Assembly: GCA_024663395.1 (NCBI GenBank) | Contig: JANFAH010000079.1 | Coordinates: forward strand, 170,900-234,899 | Source: Pisolithus tinctorius | Lineage: Eukaryota > Basidiomycota > Agaricomycetes > Boletales > Pisolithaceae | Direction of reading: 5' to 3' | Length of the DNA stretch: 64,000 nucleotides | Shown here: positions 45,551 to 56,429 of the stretch, piece after piece | How positions within the stretch are numbered: the first letter of the stretch is position 1 | Layout: the number at the start of each line of letters is the position of its first letter | The notes under the pieces: generated by a model | What the model was told of the DNA's origin: nothing | Databases searched by the model: none | The model's input: the letters and a program-made list of their open reading frames with translations, nothing else | Program-made: the position numbers and the translations under genes

Positions 45551-45994
45551 ATGGAACAAGCCCGGGGGAGGCACTTACGATGCATGAAAGTATCACCGAA
45601 CATATCGTATTGGTGTTGCCGCGTCACAATATGGAATAACGAGTGCGATTCAGAGACGATAAACTGCCAGCTGTGTCACTTCATGGAGGGGAGGATTAGG
45701 GTGGTTGACAAGAGTCGCTCGAGTGCCACCAAGCCGGCTTGTGACTCTTGTCCCTGTGAAGTTGTAAGCTGCTGTGGACTTCCCCCAGTCTCGAGGAGAC
45801 CACATCCAGGAAATGCAGAAAGTAGTTTTCCCTCCTCCAGCTCTGCACTCGAAGCGTTTATTTTTCCCAGCCAAAATGTTTCAGCGTTGGTTTCACGAAA
45901 GGGGACGTTCTGCTCGGCAGCGGAAGAGAGCTCAAATTCAGTGAAGACACGGGGCACCGCTGGGCAGAGCGATCGAACGGAACCGACGAGGTAG
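45551..45994 (+). CDS. Conserved frame of unit 3, uncertain
   Basis: This is the counterpart of 38236-38742, 147 aa from MEQARGRHLRCMKVSPN. The cysteine pattern CDSCPCEVVSCCG is kept, and the C-terminal third diverges by frameshift. No domain was recognised. Confidence 0.25.
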   Translation: MEQARGRHLRCMKVSPNISYWCCRVTIWNNECDSETINCQLCHFMEGRIRVVDKSRSSATKPACDSCPCEVVSCCGLPPVSRRPHPGNAESSFPSSSSALEAFIFPSQNVSALVSRKGTFCSAAEESSNSVKTRGTAGQSDRTEPTR

Positions 45995-47052
45995 CAGATG
46001 AAATTCAAATTTTTGGACGGCGATGTGACGACGGGTGGCATGTTTGCGGACAGAAAATTCGGTGGCCACTTCGCAGATCTTGGACGAGCAGAGAAGCGCA
46101 CGGAACACTACCACAGAAAATTAATTGACAGCGTACTCTCGACGGGGAAGTGTTGGAAAGTGCCCAGAAGAATTGATTGAATTGTCGTTGTTAAGAGACG
46201 TTTGTCAGGTCCATCATGAGAGCCGCTGGCTGGGCGAAATTGGCGGAGTTCGAGCGAGGGACCCACAACGCTTTTTCAGCAGACCTACTCCCACCAGAAT
46301 TTCTGACGACTTGAACACGTCGTACCCCTTGTGATAGTTGTCGCGGCATTCGGGCATCATTTCTTCGAGACTTTGGGTAACAATGAAAGGCAGAACCCAG
46401 AGATTCTTGCAGACGTTATCGCACACAAATCTTGCGCCCACCTATAACACAGAATTTCCAGTCGACCATCTGCAAGCGTCTAGACAAGAGGGCGCATGTC
46501 AACTCCTTTAGCATCGAGGGGGGGTCACCGCAATCTTGGCTGACTTCCCTGCCGCGTTGTTCGTGACAAAGCGCGACGGTGAAAAACTCGAGCAGCTTCG
46601 CTATGGAGTGTAGGTCCGTTTTCCTTTGTCGCAGAACTCACTCGATGCACGGCAAAGCACGCTGGGATCTTCCAATTCTTGATCGAGTCTAAATGCTGAC
46701 GACGGGGGCTGGCTGAGGGGAGTCGTCGTTTGAGGGTCGCACAGGTGCAGCATGACTAGTGAGTGTCTTCGTTCATTCAAATGCACTCCATTCATTCGGA
46801 GGCACGATCGGACAAGGGTATTGGCGCAGCCTTGGTTGACAGACAGATTTATTGTCGGTAGATTCCCCCTGAAAACTTGAAGAGGGCAATTTCTTCATGG
46901 CTTCATCTTCTTCTATCACACGAGAGTGATCTTGGAAAACACTGTTGAAGCATTCGAGTTGAGTTGCACTGGAAGTCTCATGACGGCGGTGAGCAACTTG
47001 CCTGTGGGATTTTAGAATGGCGGTAGCGTGACGTGACACGCCCCTTTTTCGT

Positions 47053-47064
47053 GTGACAGGTCAC
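47053..47064. promoter_or_regulatory. Conserved dyad upstream of small gene copy 3
   Basis: GTGACAGGTCAC, preceded by GCGTGACGTGACACGCCCC. See the copy at 32409; it lies about 700 bp upstream of copy 3. Confidence 0.35.
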
Positions 47065-47672
47065 GCAGCACGTTTGCGTTCGCGACAGAACTGGGAGGAC
47101 GGCGTAAAACGTGTATATGCACCAGCAATGCGTACAGGAGACTACATCGACGTCGATATTTTGTGGCCAGGTTGTCCAGGTCGCCTTGACCAGAGCAGAG
47201 GATCCAAAGCCACACTGGCACTATGAAGCTCAACTGTGCCGTCGAAGTTCTTCCTATGTTGTCGATAACGGAATTCAGAAACCTGTTTCGGTCATAGCAA
47301 ACTTACGACGTGAAGGATGAGGGTCTGTTTCACTGCACGCCTTTTAACAGGGCGGTGGTTCCGGATGGATGGCCTGCGAGACCGGTGTGATCCCGGACAC
47401 GTCGTGCGTGGCTGGTAATGAAGGTTATTGTTATTCTGGCACAGGATGTCTTCTGTTGGCGTGGATGTGGTCAGGGACTCATGGGATGCTGCCGTGGAAG
47501 CAGATGTGTTTGGACCCGGCGTATGTGGTGAATGACAATTCAAAATAAGCGCTGCGATAGGTTCCCGTTTCGAGATTCAACGTTTCAACCCTGGCGGTGT
47601 CTACGACATGGTCTGTTGACTCAATTTACGGCTTGACCATCCTATTCTATTGCATATTTTAGACCCCGTTCG

Positions 47673-47682
47673 AATATTTAAG
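47673..47682 (+). promoter_or_regulatory. TATA-like box of small gene copy 3
   Basis: AATATTTAAG lies 93 bp before the ATG, with the pyrimidine-rich leader TTCTTTTTTTTTTCGCCCTC between. Confidence 0.5.
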
Positions 47683-47765
47683 TTCTGGATGCTAGCTCCG
47701 GGTCCCTGGTGTTTTCTGTTTCTTTTTTTTTTCGCCCTCTTCATTCTGCAATCTTTCCTGCGCTG

Positions 47766-48253
47766 ATGGACTCTGGAAAGCTACCGAATTACAGGTCGTC
47801 ATACTTGTTCAGGTTTCATCCCTACGCAAGGGTGAAGCCCTCTGCCCGCGAGAGGGTGATGGTAAGTGATGGCGTTTGTTGACCCACTGGTTCGGAACGC
47901 TCATGGTGGCTAGGCTGCTTTGTACACCTCTGACGACGATGGCCTTATTCCTGACGGACCATGCTTTATACCATCGTATCTAACCGCCGTCTCGGACTCT
48001 GTGAGGTCTTAGTGGTATTTTCAACATATCCTATTGCTGATCTCCGTTCTAGAATCCGTGTAGCATCATCGCTCAGAACTTAGATGACGCTGTCAACGCC
48101 ACGCCCTCCGCCGATGCGCCCCGACGAAAGCTGAGCATGTCCACCCTAGTGGTAGTAAGTACAGCTACTTCATCGTAGAATCAACTAGATTCATCATGAA
48201 TTACCCAGGATTTAACGATCTTGATGTGTCGCAAGCCACCCTCCACTAGTTGA
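47766..48253 (+). CDS. Small gene family, copy 3 (109 aa, function unknown)
   Basis: Exons 47766-47861, 47914-48000, 48053-48154 and 48209-48253 give 109 aa through three phase-0 introns of 52-54 nt. Against copy 1 I count 1 difference in 32 residues of exon 1, but 12 in 29 of exon 2, 8 in 34 of exon 3 and 5 in 14 of exon 4. So the basic N-terminus is conserved and the acidic middle changes quickly. The C-terminal LSMSTLVV and LMCRK motifs are shared with copy 1. It lies about 1 kb from, and convergent with, the intact F-box copy D. Confidence 0.75.
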
Positions 48254-49247
48254 CCGTCAGTACGAAGGGTGATCCCAGCTTTAACCCGAAAGATGAAATC
48301 ACTTCTACCTCGTGCATACACCCTTGTGGCGTCTATCTTAATTACGGTACAATTTCATGTATATCTAGTATCTGGTACGATGAAGCATAAATACTGCAGG
48401 TTAATATGAACTCTACAGATCCAGTAAGCCAACGTTGTTTCTCGAGTTCTCAGCCTGTCGGGAACCGAGACGTGCTGTATTGCGCACCTGAAGCCCCGTC
48501 TATGTACCTAACCCTGTACAAACACAGGACATAGGTGCAGTGGGATCATGCAGACTCTAAATAGGACGTGCCTAATAAAGAAGCACCCATACACACGAAG
48601 AGCGTCTTCTACGTACGTTCGTGTCATCAAAATGTCGCCCCACTCGGGCAACTCTGCAGCGCTACCTTATGCATCGTTTCACATGGTCGGAGCCAGCCTA
48701 ACCTCGTGACGGCGAGGACGCTGAGATTGAGGAAGGCGATGGAGGAGAGGAGACTAACGGAAACAGTGGGAAAGGAAGGGCGAGGGCAGATTCACAAGGA
48801 GTAGAAAGCAGCACCGAAGTGTGAATGCGGGACCTTCGCGGGCGACAGGATCATAGTAAACACCGCTTAAATTCGGACTGTTGAATCTCACGACATTGAG
48901 CGACGCCATCAGTCGAAAAGTGAGGTTGTCTTCGTAGGTACGAAATGAGTTCAGCCAATAGAGGGATTCCTTCCTAGTTGAGCTAGCAGGGAAAGCCTGA
49001 TATAACAATATGGAATGCACTGTTGCCCCAATGATTAGAATGAAAATACCATCAAAATCAAATGCCATTGTCACATTGCAATCACCTGCGAGGAGTGTGC
49101 AGGGAGACCACCATGCATGAAATCAAGCACAAACACCTAGGTTGGCAAAAAAATGATCTGTAGAATCCTACACATTGTGGACTATCAGTGGCGGGAGAAA
49201 CGGGTGATACAATTCTGTGGAAAACGCCACAACGCGGAAAACGACCA

Positions 49248-50586
49248 CTACTTCAGGCGCAATGATTCCAACCTTGGTGCGAGAATTCTAAGATATCGGT
49301 CTATCGCGCTCCAATCTCCCATACAAGAGGGAATGATGCGCAGCTTCTTAAGAGATAATGAACGCACGCCCGGATCTTCCTCAGGCAGAATCCTAGTATT
49401 GATGGCCATGCAGAGCGAGGAAAGCTGTCGGCAGCCTCGCAAGAGTTCACGTATGCCTTCCAGTGTTACACATGCTTTGCTCCGTTGGAACCCTTCCAGG
49501 TATAGAGCCTCGATATCAGGCCACGCAAGCGTGACCTGTGTGATGAAGGCGTCGCCGATATTCAGCGTACCGATAGAGTCGAGTTTGAGAACGCGCAAGC
49601 GGCGACATGCAAGGAGGGGTGTCAGTGTCGATTGCGGGAGGTCGAAGGAAGTGAGTTCGGTTCGGGCGCTTGAGCACCGCACGCTGAGCGTGTAAAAGTT
49701 TGGAGAGCGTTCGTGAATGCGCTCGATCTCTTGGAACAGTGTGTAGAGGTCACTCTGGGTGGCAGGCCAGCGATGGCAAACCTCAACAGAGCGAAGTTGG
49801 TATGAAGTGATAGAGGAAAGCAAGCTGAAACATCGCTTTAGAGAGGTAGCGAGGACACTTAAATGCTGGAGTGAGGGGAGTATCGGTTGCGCGGATGGAT
49901 ATATACCAACATCGGATCTATCGTTGACATCGAATCCATCGGGTAAGGTCACCGTTAAGTTGCATAAATATTGCAAATGGATCAACTCGCGCAGACTACT
50001 AGGTAAGATATCCACATGATGAGGGAGGGTGATGGTGCGCAGGTAAACCAGTTGGGGTAAACGGATGTGATCGAGGGACGGGATTGGATTTAGCTCTCCG
50101 CAGAGGACATTAGCGTTCAGAGTATGAAGCGACGAAAAAAGCTCGTGAGATAGACTGGTCGAGAAAAAAGTGTGCAAGGTATTCTTGGAGACTTGAGTTA
50201 AATACAGTGTGTTGCGGTCAAAAGCTCGGATTCGGCGAGAATATCTTTTCAAGCTCAGCCAGTCCTCATGCGAAGGTTCCTGCAGGAGATGCTATGGCGG
50301 TCGTCAGTGACCTTAAGGTACAGACGGCTCAGGACAGACATACCAGGACACTGATGCCCCTATCCACCTCTATAGCCCAGAGGTGAGCAGGCAAACACAT
50401 CGCAAGAGGGCTCAGGGAAGACTGCGTCCGCCAGAGAACGTCAAGCGCTGGGTCCTTGAACGCCTTGCATGTCCTCGCAAGTCTTGCAACGTCATTGTAG
50501 CGAACAGCGCAGATTTCAATGAAGTCAACCACCAAGAATCCAAAAATATGGTGACAAATTTCGAGGATTCGAAGACAGTTGTGCAT
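49248..50586 (-). CDS. F-box/LRR-type protein, copy D (intact)
   Basis: Exon 1 (50586-50344) and exon 2 (50279-49248) join in phase 0 across a 64-nt intron (GTATGT...CTGCAG), giving 424 aa. The N-terminus MHNCLRILEICHHIFGFL and VARLARTCKAFKDPALDVLW is the usual F-box-like start of agaric proteins, where it would bind Skp1 in an SCF ubiquitin ligase. The rest has irregular leucine-rich repeats (ELIHLQYLCNLTVTLPDGFD; RRLRVLKLDSIGTLNIGDAF; WPDIEALYLEGFQ) for substrate recognition. These gene families are large and fast-evolving in Agaricomycetes. It is the only intact copy of four in the array. The substrate cannot be inferred. Confidence 0.8.
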
Positions 50587-50599
50587 GTCGTATCTCGTC

Positions 50600-51200
50600 T
50601 GCAGTGTATGCCAGGAACTATCTTGGGGATGATCGATGATCGATTAGATCTTAGAGGTCTATCTCAATTGGTGTTGCTCGTGGTTCCTTTCCTCTGCCGA
50701 CAGTAGCGGAGCTTTATCTAGCACAACGAACATCAAACCCGCAGATTACTTGTAAGATTTACCATGCAAGAAACTACGTACCACCGTCTTGTGGATTCTC
50801 GGCTGGCGATCGAGGCACACACATGAAGTTTGAAGGCCAGTCTACTTGATGCGAGCTCGAAGGTAGAGAGGCGGTACCTCGTACGTTTCTCAGGTGTCGG
50901 TGATCGACTCTCCCGACGCGTATCACGTAGTGGGGGATGAACTCGACACCAATCGAACTTGAGTGTCGCACAACCCTTACTAGTACATATGTGGTTTGTG
51001 GGTGTATTAATTTCGCTGGGCAGTGGCTCTGTCCGTTTGAACGGTGTGTATAGGTAGCGCTGGAGTATCTCTAGATTCCCTTACAAGGTCAGTATCCCCT
51101 TCTCCTTGCCAAGTCAATCATCCCTCATGTAATCCCGCAGTATCGTAAGTCTTACATCACGTGTACTCAAATCTTGCTAGCAACCCTTATAACTAGATTG
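50600..51200. other. No gene seen
   Basis: This stretch lies between the array and the next repeat pair. Only short frames were seen and nothing is recognisable. Confidence 0.4.
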
Positions 51201-51220
51201 TATTGCCAACAATGGCCCCA

Positions 51221-51650
51221 ATGTTTATAATTATTCCAACGTACATTGCAGACCTTTATAAACCCAGGCTCTCCTCCCAACAGAAAGCAGTTTGTAGTCC
51301 TGTGAGGATGTATGACGACATAGTGGTCATCAGCAAAGGACATTGGGAAGATCAAACATTGCAAATTGTTGGGCAAAAGTCATCGTCAGACAATACTGGG
51401 AACTTCAACAATAGATTGGACTGTATGCTACTCCTAGTCGAACCAAAACAAATGCCTCAATGATTGTAGTTATTCCAGCGTACATTGCAGACCTTTATAA
51501 ACCCAGGCTCTCCTTTCAATAGAAAACATTTTGCAGTCTTGTGGAGTTGTACAGCAACATAGTGGACATCGACAAAGGACATCAGAAACTCAAGTATTGC
51601 AGGCTGTTTTCCAAAAGTCATTATCAGACAATACTCGAATAGATCGGACC
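51221..51650. repeat. 240-bp direct repeat, two copies
   Basis: Copy 1 starts near 51221 and copy 2 near 51461. Both contain GTACATTGCAGACCTTTATAAACCCAGGCTCTCC-like sequence and later AAAGGACAT and TCAGACAATACT. On the minus strand both copies keep an open frame with the shared peptide GEPGFIKVCNVRWNNY, ending near the repeat start. A coding origin is possible, but no gene model could be completed. Confidence 0.6.
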
Positions 51651-52191
51651 ATCTACCGCTCCCGGTCGAACGAACAGCCACGGGTATATGTTTACATAGC
51701 GAAACGGACTAATGCGATCGATCGGTTTTATATCTTCGGGGGATGCGGCAATGCCTGGATATGGATCACCTGAATGCGAGACTTTGTGTGTGTGGGAAAT
51801 CATGATGCCCGCGGTCCATCGATATTCAATTGCTGGTGCATGTGCATACAGGAAAATATGTGTAGTTAAGACACCTATGGCGAATCCATAGCCGGGAGCT
51901 CAGCAATTTTGAAGACATTGTTCAGCCCTCTACATCCACTGGTGATTATGATTTTCTAGCGAGAAGCGCCATTCCGTCATAAGCTGTCATTATCTCAAGG
52001 TTTTCACGAAGACAAATACCATGGATGATATTTCCAAAATGTTGAGCTCGGCATCATATTGTAAGAGTTGGGAAATCGGTCAAAATATCATATGAAATAT
52101 TGTGTCCAAGTCGGACCGGAAAACATACACAAGCGGATAAATGGTAGGCCGTCACAATTGCGTACACATGTGCTACACTACCATGCTGTCC

Positions 52192-53835
52192 TCAGGTGGT
52201 TGATCTACCGCTACTAGCAGCTGCCTTTTCACGTCGCTTCCTCAATGTTGAGGCCACTGACATTTTCCCAGTTGCCTGTGGGCGGTATATGGAAGCATTT
52301 GCACGACCAAACACAGAGCTATGAAGACATAAGTTAGCTGCATGGCACAAAGCATGGAAGACACATACCGGTTCCACCAGAGAAGAAGGTTGGAAATTTC
52401 TACCTGCTCCTGAGGGGTATGAACATCCTTGAAAAAGGTAATCATGTTATTGTAAAACTTTTCATAGTCGAAATCTTCATCAACGATGCGCCAGGAGTTG
52501 CAGCTTGACAGAGCGAAGCGCAACTTACTCGGCTGTCAGTCAAAATCTTCGTTACATCTTTATAAGCACTGATGCGTACCTGTACCGCAGTATATGCAAT
52601 TGCACGTGGGCAGATGGACTTCATCCCAAGAAGCGCGGCAACGTGAGCTCGGCTGCGTTTGTCGTTCAAACCCTTTCGATGTTTCGGTAGTGGGTCAGTT
52701 GACATTCGGTCTTCCAGGTCAGTGTCATCAAGTACAGTTTCGGAATCAGCTGAGCTTGGCGAAGTAAAAATATGTTTAAAGGCCTACGGGAAGGTTAAGG
52801 ATGTTGTTCTGAAAGGTAGTAACATCTAACCTGAACGAGCATAGCATTCTTGAAGAGGCCCCTGACCGGATTTTCTGGATCATACTCCTCGTTCTTGTAA
52901 AGGAAGTAGGGCCAGCAATCAGCGGTCACGAGATAGTCTGGATGGAAACTGCGTATGTTTGCTCTATGTCTGTCGATGTGGTGCCATCAGGAAGTGTAAG
53001 TGTATCATTATTTACGGTCATGCAGTGGTGAGCACACGTACTGTACATTGGACCAGTCGTAGTCCACAGGGCATATCAGTCGAGCGGTGGTGTCATGATA
53101 GAAACCACGCCCAGCCTTGTAACGGGGTTCAAGCGCTGGCTCTGGGGTCGGCTGACCGTGCATGAGCCAGCTAACAACGGTCATCTTCAGCCCAGCTGCA
53201 TCATCACCGCGTGCTCCGTCTGCACCTTTGTTCAGCTTAGCAGAGGGTCAGGCAGCGAGTAACATAGGTGCGTATTACACTCACATACTTCATGATTGAC
53301 TTTACCTCATGGTCTTCTGAGTCGGCCGCAATATCCGACTTCAGAGTTGGAATCCATCGCAAGAGCTCTTGGTAGTTGCGGTACAAACGGTCTTCCCTGT
53401 ATAAGTATTGTAGTACTACATTGAGTGGAACATCGTTTCGAAATGACACTCAACTCTTCTGAACTTTCTGTAGGACTGTCGTCTGCCAGCTCAATGCAGG
53501 AACGGCGGTCAGCTTCATTGACTAGGTCTTCAACACAATCAACGAGGGTGACCAGCCGCCGGATAGCACGTCCAGCCCCAAGGTACTTATCATAGTGATG
53601 TCTATGGAAAAAATGAGAAAATGATGTTAGTACTGTTGAATGGATTGACTCGAACTCAGAGTCATGTAGAGTTGGGGAAGTAGAATAAACTTAAAGCTGA
53701 GATGGAGCACACTCACAGTTTTGACGTTGCCAGTTTCTGGGTGCTTTGTAGTTCACGATTATCTTCTTCTAAAGCGTTGATGCGGCGCTTAAGGGCACTG
53801 ATAGTGTCCCTCACGGTATCATCTGTGAAAGGCAT
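52192..53835 (-). CDS. DUF6698-type protein
   Basis: Eight exons (53835-53717, 53601-53455, 53396-53285, 53235-53042, 52948-52831, 52783-52580, 52523-52369, 52318-52192) total 1176 nt and stay in frame, giving 391 aa. The N-terminus is a probable coiled coil (ISALKRRINALEEDNRELQ). The body has the pattern I associate with DUF6698: RGDDAAGLKMTVVSWL, GRGFYHDTTARLICP, VRGLFKNAMLVQAFKHIFTSPSS, RAIAYTAVQLRFALSS and LLLWWNRSVFG. The tail is basic (TLRKRREKAAASS). The function of the family is unknown; it is abundant in Agaricomycetes. Some acceptors are short (exon 7 at GTAAG), so individual boundaries may shift slightly. A paralogue lies at 62.3-64.0 kb. Confidence 0.8.
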
Positions 53836-54049
53836 GTCTTAGTAGGATGCGCCAGGCCAGGAGTGACGGGGTGAAAAGTAAAAAGCTAAGACTCTGCCGC
53901 AGTCTATGTACGAATCTTGGAGGAATTGCTACCCCGTATCGAGGATGACTCAGATGCAGTCTCCTCAACAACGTCATTGAGCACAGACCTGTGACAGGTT
54001 CAGTTCTCACCGATTGCCATACTACATGATAATTGGTTCAATGCGAGTA

Positions 54050-54590
54050 ACTGTATTGCACCAGAAAAGTGAACTCACAATTGCAATCGATGCCATACTC
54101 CATTTTGAAGGCGCAAGTGGTCGCCACTCGGTCACCCATGCCATTCGATCCAACTCGTTGATCGGCAGCGAGAACACGGTAACTGCGTCATCCTGGAGTA
54201 AGTGTATTGCACTAGAAAAACAGAGTCGCAGTTGCGATCGGCACCATACTCCATTTTGAAGGCGCAAGTTGTCGCTACTTGTCGGTCACAGGCCCATGCT
54301 TCAATCCAACATTTGATTGGCAGTGAGAACACGGTAAATGTGTCATCGTGGAGTCGAACTGTATTGCACTTGAAATAGACTCACAGTCACAAGTTGCGAT
54401 CAGCGATACTCTATTTCGAAGGCGCAAGCTGTCGCCGCTTGCTGGTCACTGGGGCCATGATAGACTCGAGTCATAAGTTGCAATTGGTGCGATACTCCAT
54501 TTTGAAGGCGCAAGTGGTCGCCACTCATCGGTCACCCTTTGGTCCAGCTTGTTGGTGGAAATGAGAACAGCTGGGGATAATTGCTTCATT
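54050..54590. repeat. Four tandem diverged repeats with a conserved small hairpin
   Basis: Each unit has ATACTCCATTTTGAAGGCGC followed by a short inverted repeat and GGTCAC. Cores lie at 54094-54134, 54244-54288, 54406-54448 and 54491-54534. The hairpin is AAGTGG-TCG-CCACT in units 1 and 4. In unit 3 the fourth stem pair is C-G in place of T-A, a compensatory change; units 2 and 3 each carry one mismatch. The array fills the divergent interval between the DUF6698 gene and the gene at 54607. Confidence 0.7.
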
Positions 54591-54606
54591 GTGAATAACT
54601 GCCAAC

Positions 54607-55018
54607 ATGCGGCAATCGTCCATATTGGTTGATTATGAAATCACGTCTTCAGCCACGCACATCATCTACTATCCACTGCTAGAAGATTTTCTGGCGAAAC
54701 TCGACCTCCTAGAGCCACATCGAGGTTGGACTGCACAATTCCTCATTCCACTGAGAAGGATGGGTGTCATAGCTCTGGATGATATGGATTTGGTGACACC
54801 AGAGAGCCTCCATGTATTTTTTGGACTTCCACCAATCGCCATTATGGACCTTTTTGCGCACATGCATGATATGGTTGAGCGCATCCATCGTGCTCACCCC
54901 TTAGACTCCAGGTATGTGCCTTTCAGCTTCGTCAGACTTTACTACCATATCAGCCATGATTTGCAGGTCACGAGTCTTTTTTAATAGCGATCACGGCAAT
55001 GGGTTTGATCCATACTAA
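54607..55018 (+). CDS. Small protein, possibly SAM-like
   Basis: Exon 1 (54607-54911) joins exon 2 (54967-55018) in phase, giving 118 aa. The central part (GWTAQFLIPLRRMGVIALDD, then LVTPESLHVFFGLPPIAIMD and LFAHMHDMVERIHRAH) has the spacing of a sterile alpha motif: W, a helix, a GV turn, an L-T-P-E-S-L helix and a final long helix. That is a guess from pattern. Without the splice the frame would end at 54984. The gene is divergent from the DUF6698 gene and preceded by the hairpin repeats. Confidence 0.5.
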
Positions 55019-55433
55019 TGAGCAGACTTCCAAGTCCAAGCTTGCCACTCTGATTCCCACTACTCCGAGCGATTTACTAGTAGGAAATAAGAATCACAGT
55101 GCCGGTGATTCATTTGCCACACAGTAGTCATGCTGCTTTTTACTTTTGTACTCATCTGTCAACACCCATATTTAGTGACACTCCAAATGACTGTACCCTC
55201 GTGAAGAAAAGTTAAATCACTACAAAACAACTTCTGGGTGGTGAAATGAAAGCAGTTAGAATAGAAGCGACCAAAAATTTGGCACATCTTGGCAGCAGGC
55301 AGCCCAAGTCTCGAAGTAAACTGGTCTAAGTTCAATTAACCCAACAAAGTATGGAGTAACGAGCATGTTACGGCTTGTTAGTTACACGGTCCCATAATCA
55401 TACAGAAGTCGAGTGTACTACAGGCACAAGTAG

Positions 55434-56426
55434 TTAGGGTGCAGCGGATCTCACTATGCTGCTGTTCTGCAGCATCCACCTCACCTCATCCGGATCAGCA
55501 ACAACAGGTTCTCTGGGATAGAGAGTGAGGAAAGTAACAGTGTACATTTATCAGTACCATACCTGGTATTTTCGTATTGGATTGAAAATCGGAAGCCATC
55601 TGAAGATGCTTCGATGGCATGAATGCGGAAGAAAGTATTATCCAGGTTGAGATAGAACTGCTGGCCGATGACTTGAGAAAGAAATTGAAGGTCAATTAAC
55701 CTGTCCACAGTGTCTGTGGTGATTCGATCATGGGGAAGTTGAGACTGGGGTCGCTGAAAGGTTGGCAGACACGTTGGGACAACAGGACGAAAACCATCCC
55801 TTTTCGCCATATACTTAGCACGTCTTCATTCAGACCTATTACAGTGGTTATTAGTATGTATCAAGAGTCAAGAAAAGGTGAAACTTACCGAAGTTGATTG
55901 ATTTTTTTCTCAACGTCATCTGACTCAGGAATGGATAGGCAACTGATAACATCGTGCTGCAGAAGCAGCAGAGTGTTAGCAGCGCAGCAGATCCTGAGAT
56001 GGCTGGCATTTCATCATATCAGTGGTGTGCGTGACTTTGAAATGATGGTACAAACTCGTCAATTGACGTTGCAGGGTGCCGGATAATGTCTTCCATTCTA
56101 CACCTCAATGTCCTGAGGCCCTCGCTGTCAAGCAAGGGCCATGCCGTATCAGGTGATAAAACCTGTTGTTCATTCAACATACGTTGGTAGGCAGTTGCAC
56201 CTTCTCTATGGCCCCGAACAATGGATGCATGTTCTTCAAAAGTGTTCATATATGTCAGCGTCTGGGCTGCCATCTCGTCGACACTGGCATAGACACTGCT
56301 AAGTGGCAGATGCGTGGTGGCTGGGCAGGGCTGTAGTAGTCGAGGTGATGGGCGGAGAGGGGGCATGGTGGGGCGGGGCTTGTTGTGGTCGGACCTCCGA
56401 GTCAGGTTAAATCTGGCACAGGGCAT
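55434..56426 (-). CDS. Unknown protein of 260 aa, four exons
   Basis: Exons 56426-56052, 55956-55889, 55823-55563 and 55512-55434 join in frame across introns of 50-95 nt. The N-terminus is proline- and arginine-rich, followed by AAQTLTYMNTFEEHASIVRG (helical). The middle has SIPESDDVEKKINQLRRAKY and the later half DTVDRLIDLQFLSQVIGQQFY and NLDNTFFRIHAIEASSDGFR, which look like a folded domain. No family was recognised. The acceptor of exon 3 (GAATGAAG) is unusual, lacking a pyrimidine tract, but is the only one that keeps the frame. A later Met at residue 21 could also serve as start. Confidence 0.55.
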
Positions 56427-56429
56427 GTG

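Larger units (their letters stand above)
45170..50586. repeat. Tandem array unit 3 (small gene plus F-box copy D)
   Basis: This is the best preserved unit. It has the same order of landmarks as units 1 and 2, with both the small gene and the F-box/LRR gene intact. The region between them (48.25-49.25 kb) contains a hydrophobic minus-strand frame (48754-49074, FDFDGIFILIIGATVHSILL) partly matched in unit 2 near 41.8-42.1 kb. Confidence 0.8.

Noticed and set aside
54050..54590. CRISPR-like array
   Set aside because: Units are long, diverged and unevenly spaced in a eukaryotic context; they are ordinary tandem repeats.
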